From: Ascoidea asiatica
Lineage: Eukaryota; Ascomycota; Saccharomycetes; Ascoideales; Ascoideaceae
DNA: 64,000 nucleotides
Assembly: GCA_001600695.1 (NCBI GenBank)
Contig: BCKQ01000002.1
Location: 1,871,340-1,935,339 of the forward strand
Reading direction: 5' to 3'
A program made the translations under genes and the position numbers. Numbering within the stretch: the first letter of the stretch is position 1; every line of letters begins with the position of its first letter. This document shows, in pieces, positions 61,777-64,000 of the stretch. The notes below the pieces were generated by a model that made no database searches, was not told the DNA's origin, and saw only the letters and a list, made by a program, of their open reading frames with translations.

Positions 61777-63906
61777 TTAACTTGATGATTCTTTTTCTAA
61801 AACAGGCTTAGACTTAATTGATCTTAATTCATTTTCAACTTGAGTTTGAACAATATGCATTTGTTCTGGATTTTCATTTTGCCATTCTCTTAATTTATAA
61901 GTTTGTCCAGTTAAATCCCAATATAATCCTCTAATAGTTGTATAAATATCATAATATCCTTCAATAATTGGATAAACACAAACAACCATTCCACAAAAAA
62001 AAATCCAAAGAAATCCAACAACAATCCATCCAGTAAAAAATTTTTTACTAAAAACATATCCACTTCCATACATTGGCATTGGCCATAATATTAATAAAGC
62101 TAATGTTAAAAATATGACAATATATAAACCTCTTTTTGCATCTCTTGCAAGCATTAAAGATTCTTTTTCAAGAAAATTTTCATCAATTTTTTTTAATGCA
62201 ATTTCTTTTGAAATACTTGTAATTGAAGTTATAGTATTAATTTTATTTTCTTCATCATTTTTATTATTAATATTTGTTGCTTCAATAATTTCTTCAGTTT
62301 CATCAACTTTTTTAATATTAGTTTTTAATAAATCCCAATTAAAATTTTGTTTACCAAATACATATGTAAAAAATGGAACAAAAATTATTGGTGATAATAA
62401 TGCAACTACATTTCCTGTTAACATTGGATTATCTTCAAATGTTGTATCTACAGTTAATTTTCCAAATTGTTGTTTTGTACAAACTAACCAACCAATAAGT
62501 GCAAACATTAAACCTAAAAATGGTGAACAAACAACTGCAATTGTATTTTGATCTTTCCATAATAATGTTAAAGCTGCTGGTAATACATTACTACCAATTA
62601 TTATACCCATAAGTTCATATAAATAACCCATTGAAATTCCTGCATAATATAATCCAACACCAAAACCAGCCATAATTATTGCAAAAATTACAACAGTTGT
62701 ATGTGACATATAAATTAAATTTTTTGGTTTTGCATTTGGATTAATATAAGTTTTATAAATATCAAAAGTAAAAATTGTTGAAACTGCAATTAATTCTGCA
62801 GACATTGCAGATGTCACTGCCATAAAAATTATAAGTAAAGAAGCATAAGCACCACCTTTACCTAATAAAGCAGTTGCAGCAGAAGGTAAAGCTAAACCTG
62901 CATTAATTTGAGAAGTACTTAATGGATTTGGATAAGTTGGAAAACTTGGATCAGATTCTAAAGCTCTTGCAATTAAACCCATTAAACTAACAAAAAATGG
63001 AATTGAAAACCATGCTAAACCACTTATAACATAAGCAGATAAAGCATGATCAGGTCTACAAGCAATTGCTTTATTCCAATAACCATTATCAAGAAATACA
63101 GTACCAAAATTTCCAACAATATTTATAACAAAAAAAATTCCACCAGATCTTGATTTCATTGTTAAAAATGAACCTTGAGAATTACCATCAATTGGATTTT
63201 CTTCACCAATTTTAGTTATAATATCATAAATTTTATCAGGAGAACCTAAAGTTTTTGAAGTTGCAAAAGCAGTGAAACCAAATACAAGAGCTATAATTAC
63301 AATTACACAAGTATGTAAATAATCAGTAATTAAAGTACTTTTTAAACCTCCAACAATTGTATATAAAACAACACCAACAGGTAATAAAAAACAAGCAGCA
63401 GCAGTTGGCATACCAGTTAATTCATTTACAACTGCAGAACCACCAGTTACTAACATTGAAGTAACTAAAATATTTGTTGCTAAAGCAAAAAATAAAAAAA
63501 CACAATGACCATAAGTACCATATCTAACTTTTATAACTTCTAAATAAGTATGAGCATCAGGAGCACGTTGTTTTAATTTTATTGCAAGAGTTGCAAATAA
63601 ACAAATTTGAATTGAAGCACCAGAAGCATAATAAAATCCACCAGAAATACCATTTTTATAAACTTGAGTTGTTGAAGTTAATAAAGTTGCAGCCCAAGTC
63701 CAAGAACTTACAACACCTGCACAAATTAAACCAAAACTAACATTTCTACCTGCAGTTGAAAATTCTTCTGCAGTCATTATTTGTTTTTGATAACGTTTTA
63801 ACATTAAAGTAATTGCAATCATTATAAAAGCAAAAGCAAAACCTAAGCCAATAACTATACCATAACCAGCACCACCACTAAGTGGTTGATAAGTAACATC
63901 AGCCAT
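61777..63906 (-). CDS. DUR3: Urea/polyamine permease Dur3
   Basis: Dur3 is a plasma-membrane sodium:solute-symporter-family transporter that imports urea (and polyamines) with protons; it is induced under nitrogen limitation. The 709-aa product (yeast 735) begins YQPLSGGAGYGIVIGLGFAF. It carries SSS/Dur3 blocks: TAGRNVSFGLICAGVVSSWTWAATLL, SGGFYYASGASIQI, APDAHTYLEVIKVRYG, GGLKSTLITDYLHT, FLDNGYWNKAIAC and MAVTSAMSAELIAVSTIFTFDIY. About 15 membrane helices are visible, with a hydrophilic Asn/Glu-rich loop near residues 540-580. The C-terminal GLYWDLTGQTYKLREWQNENPEQ is also Dur3-like. The ATG at 63906 gives the expected short N-terminus. Confidence 0.97.
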   Translation of the reverse strand: MADVTYQPLSGGAGYGIVIGLGFAFAFIMIAITLMLKRYQKQIMTAEEFSTAGRNVSFGLICAGVVSSWTWAATLLTSTTQVYKNGISGGFYYASGASIQICLFATLAIKLKQRAPDAHTYLEVIKVRYGTYGHCVFLFFALATNILVTSMLVTGGSAVVNELTGMPTAAACFLLPVGVVLYTIVGGLKSTLITDYLHTCVIVIIALVFGFTAFATSKTLGSPDKIYDIITKIGEENPIDGNSQGSFLTMKSRSGGIFFVINIVGNFGTVFLDNGYWNKAIACRPDHALSAYVISGLAWFSIPFFVSLMGLIARALESDPSFPTYPNPLSTSQINAGLALPSAATALLGKGGAYASLLIIFMAVTSAMSAELIAVSTIFTFDIYKTYINPNAKPKNLIYMSHTTVVIFAIIMAGFGVGLYYAGISMGYLYELMGIIIGSNVLPAALTLLWKDQNTIAVVCSPFLGLMFALIGWLVCTKQQFGKLTVDTTFEDNPMLTGNVVALLSPIIFVPFFTYVFGKQNFNWDLLKTNIKKVDETEEIIEATNINNKNDEENKINTITSITSISKEIALKKIDENFLEKESLMLARDAKRGLYIVIFLTLALLILWPMPMYGSGYVFSKKFFTGWIVVGFLWIFFCGMVVCVYPIIEGYYDIYTTIRGLYWDLTGQTYKLREWQNENPEQMHIVQTQVENELRSIKSKPVLEKESSS

Positions 63907-64000
63907 TTGTATTTGTATTTGTATTTGTATTTGTAATTGTGATCGTGATCGTGATTGCTATTTTTATTGAAGAGTGTTTATGTATTTGTTGTTACTGTTG
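63907..64000 (-). promoter_or_regulatory. Start of DUR3 upstream region
   Basis: Only 94 bp are visible. They hold a TTTGTA repeat (about five units) next to the ATG, then GTGATCGTGATCGTGATTG. No GATA cluster is seen in this short piece; the promoter continues outside the window. Confidence 0.4.

Overview
The window is chromosomal DNA of an extremely AT-rich budding yeast (Saccharomycotina). Three things show this. Nearly all genes are intronless. The two introns I can place carry textbook yeast signals: a GTATGT or GTGAGT 5' splice site and a TACTAAC branch point. About twenty proteins align residue by residue with yeast families: Slt2, Erg5, Pox1, Isa1, Xks1, Spc1, Sen54, Mrx8, Bna7, Rpn9, Tvp18, Rck2, Kcs1, Ycp4 and Dur3. 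Coding regions use A/T-ending codons almost exclusively, asparagine homopolymers interrupt many proteins, and CTG codons are very rare. I cannot fix the genus. One CTG in SLT2 sits at a non-leucine position, so a CUG-reassigned lineage is possible but not shown.

Layout. 1-8.5 kb: cell-integrity MAP kinase SLT2 (spliced), a GPI-anchored GH76 wall enzyme of the DFG5/DCW1 type, and sterol C-22 desaturase ERG5. 9-12.5 kb: gene-poor, with a decayed gene. 12.5-21.5 kb: POX1 (peroxisomal beta-oxidation), ISA1 (mitochondrial Fe/S assembly), XKS1 and SPC1 only 35 bp apart, and a YEH-type steryl ester hydrolase. 21.5-24.2 kb: gene-poor. 24.2-36 kb: an unrecognised 202-aa protein, SEN54, MRX8, BNA7, RPN9, a DGR2-like WD-repeat protein and TVP18. 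36.4-37.4 kb: tRNA-Ile(AAT) and a small, spliced jacalin-like lectin gene that is easy to miss. 38.5-46.5 kb: the kinases RCK2 and KCS1. 46.5-55 kb: a candidate 58-residue protein, a long region with GC-rich islands, YCP4, then 3.6 kb without an intact gene. 55-64 kb: an ATR1-type DHA2 drug exporter, a decayed gene next to tRNA-Asp(GTC), an RTA1/RSB1-family membrane protein, a 98-aa RanBP2-type zinc-finger protein and the urea permease DUR3.

Intergenic DNA is of three kinds: simple-sequence AT repeats around genes; GC-rich promoter islands of roughly 100-400 bp upstream of many genes; and complex AT-rich stretches with broken coding fragments. The islands carry short words repeated at 9-11 bp spacing (close to the helical turn) and recognisable regulatory words: AAACGA (TCGTTT) copies at ERG5, CTGGGG at POX1, four CGCGAAA at SPC1/XKS1, a PACE-like site at RPN9 and a CRE at RCK2. 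The word CAGGGCTCT recurs in three separate islands.

The genes do not form one pathway. They are ordinary housekeeping, stress-signalling and transport genes. The most unusual items are the lectin gene, the helically phased islands, the lone 58-aa ORF behind a 3.2-kb upstream region, and the relic genes.
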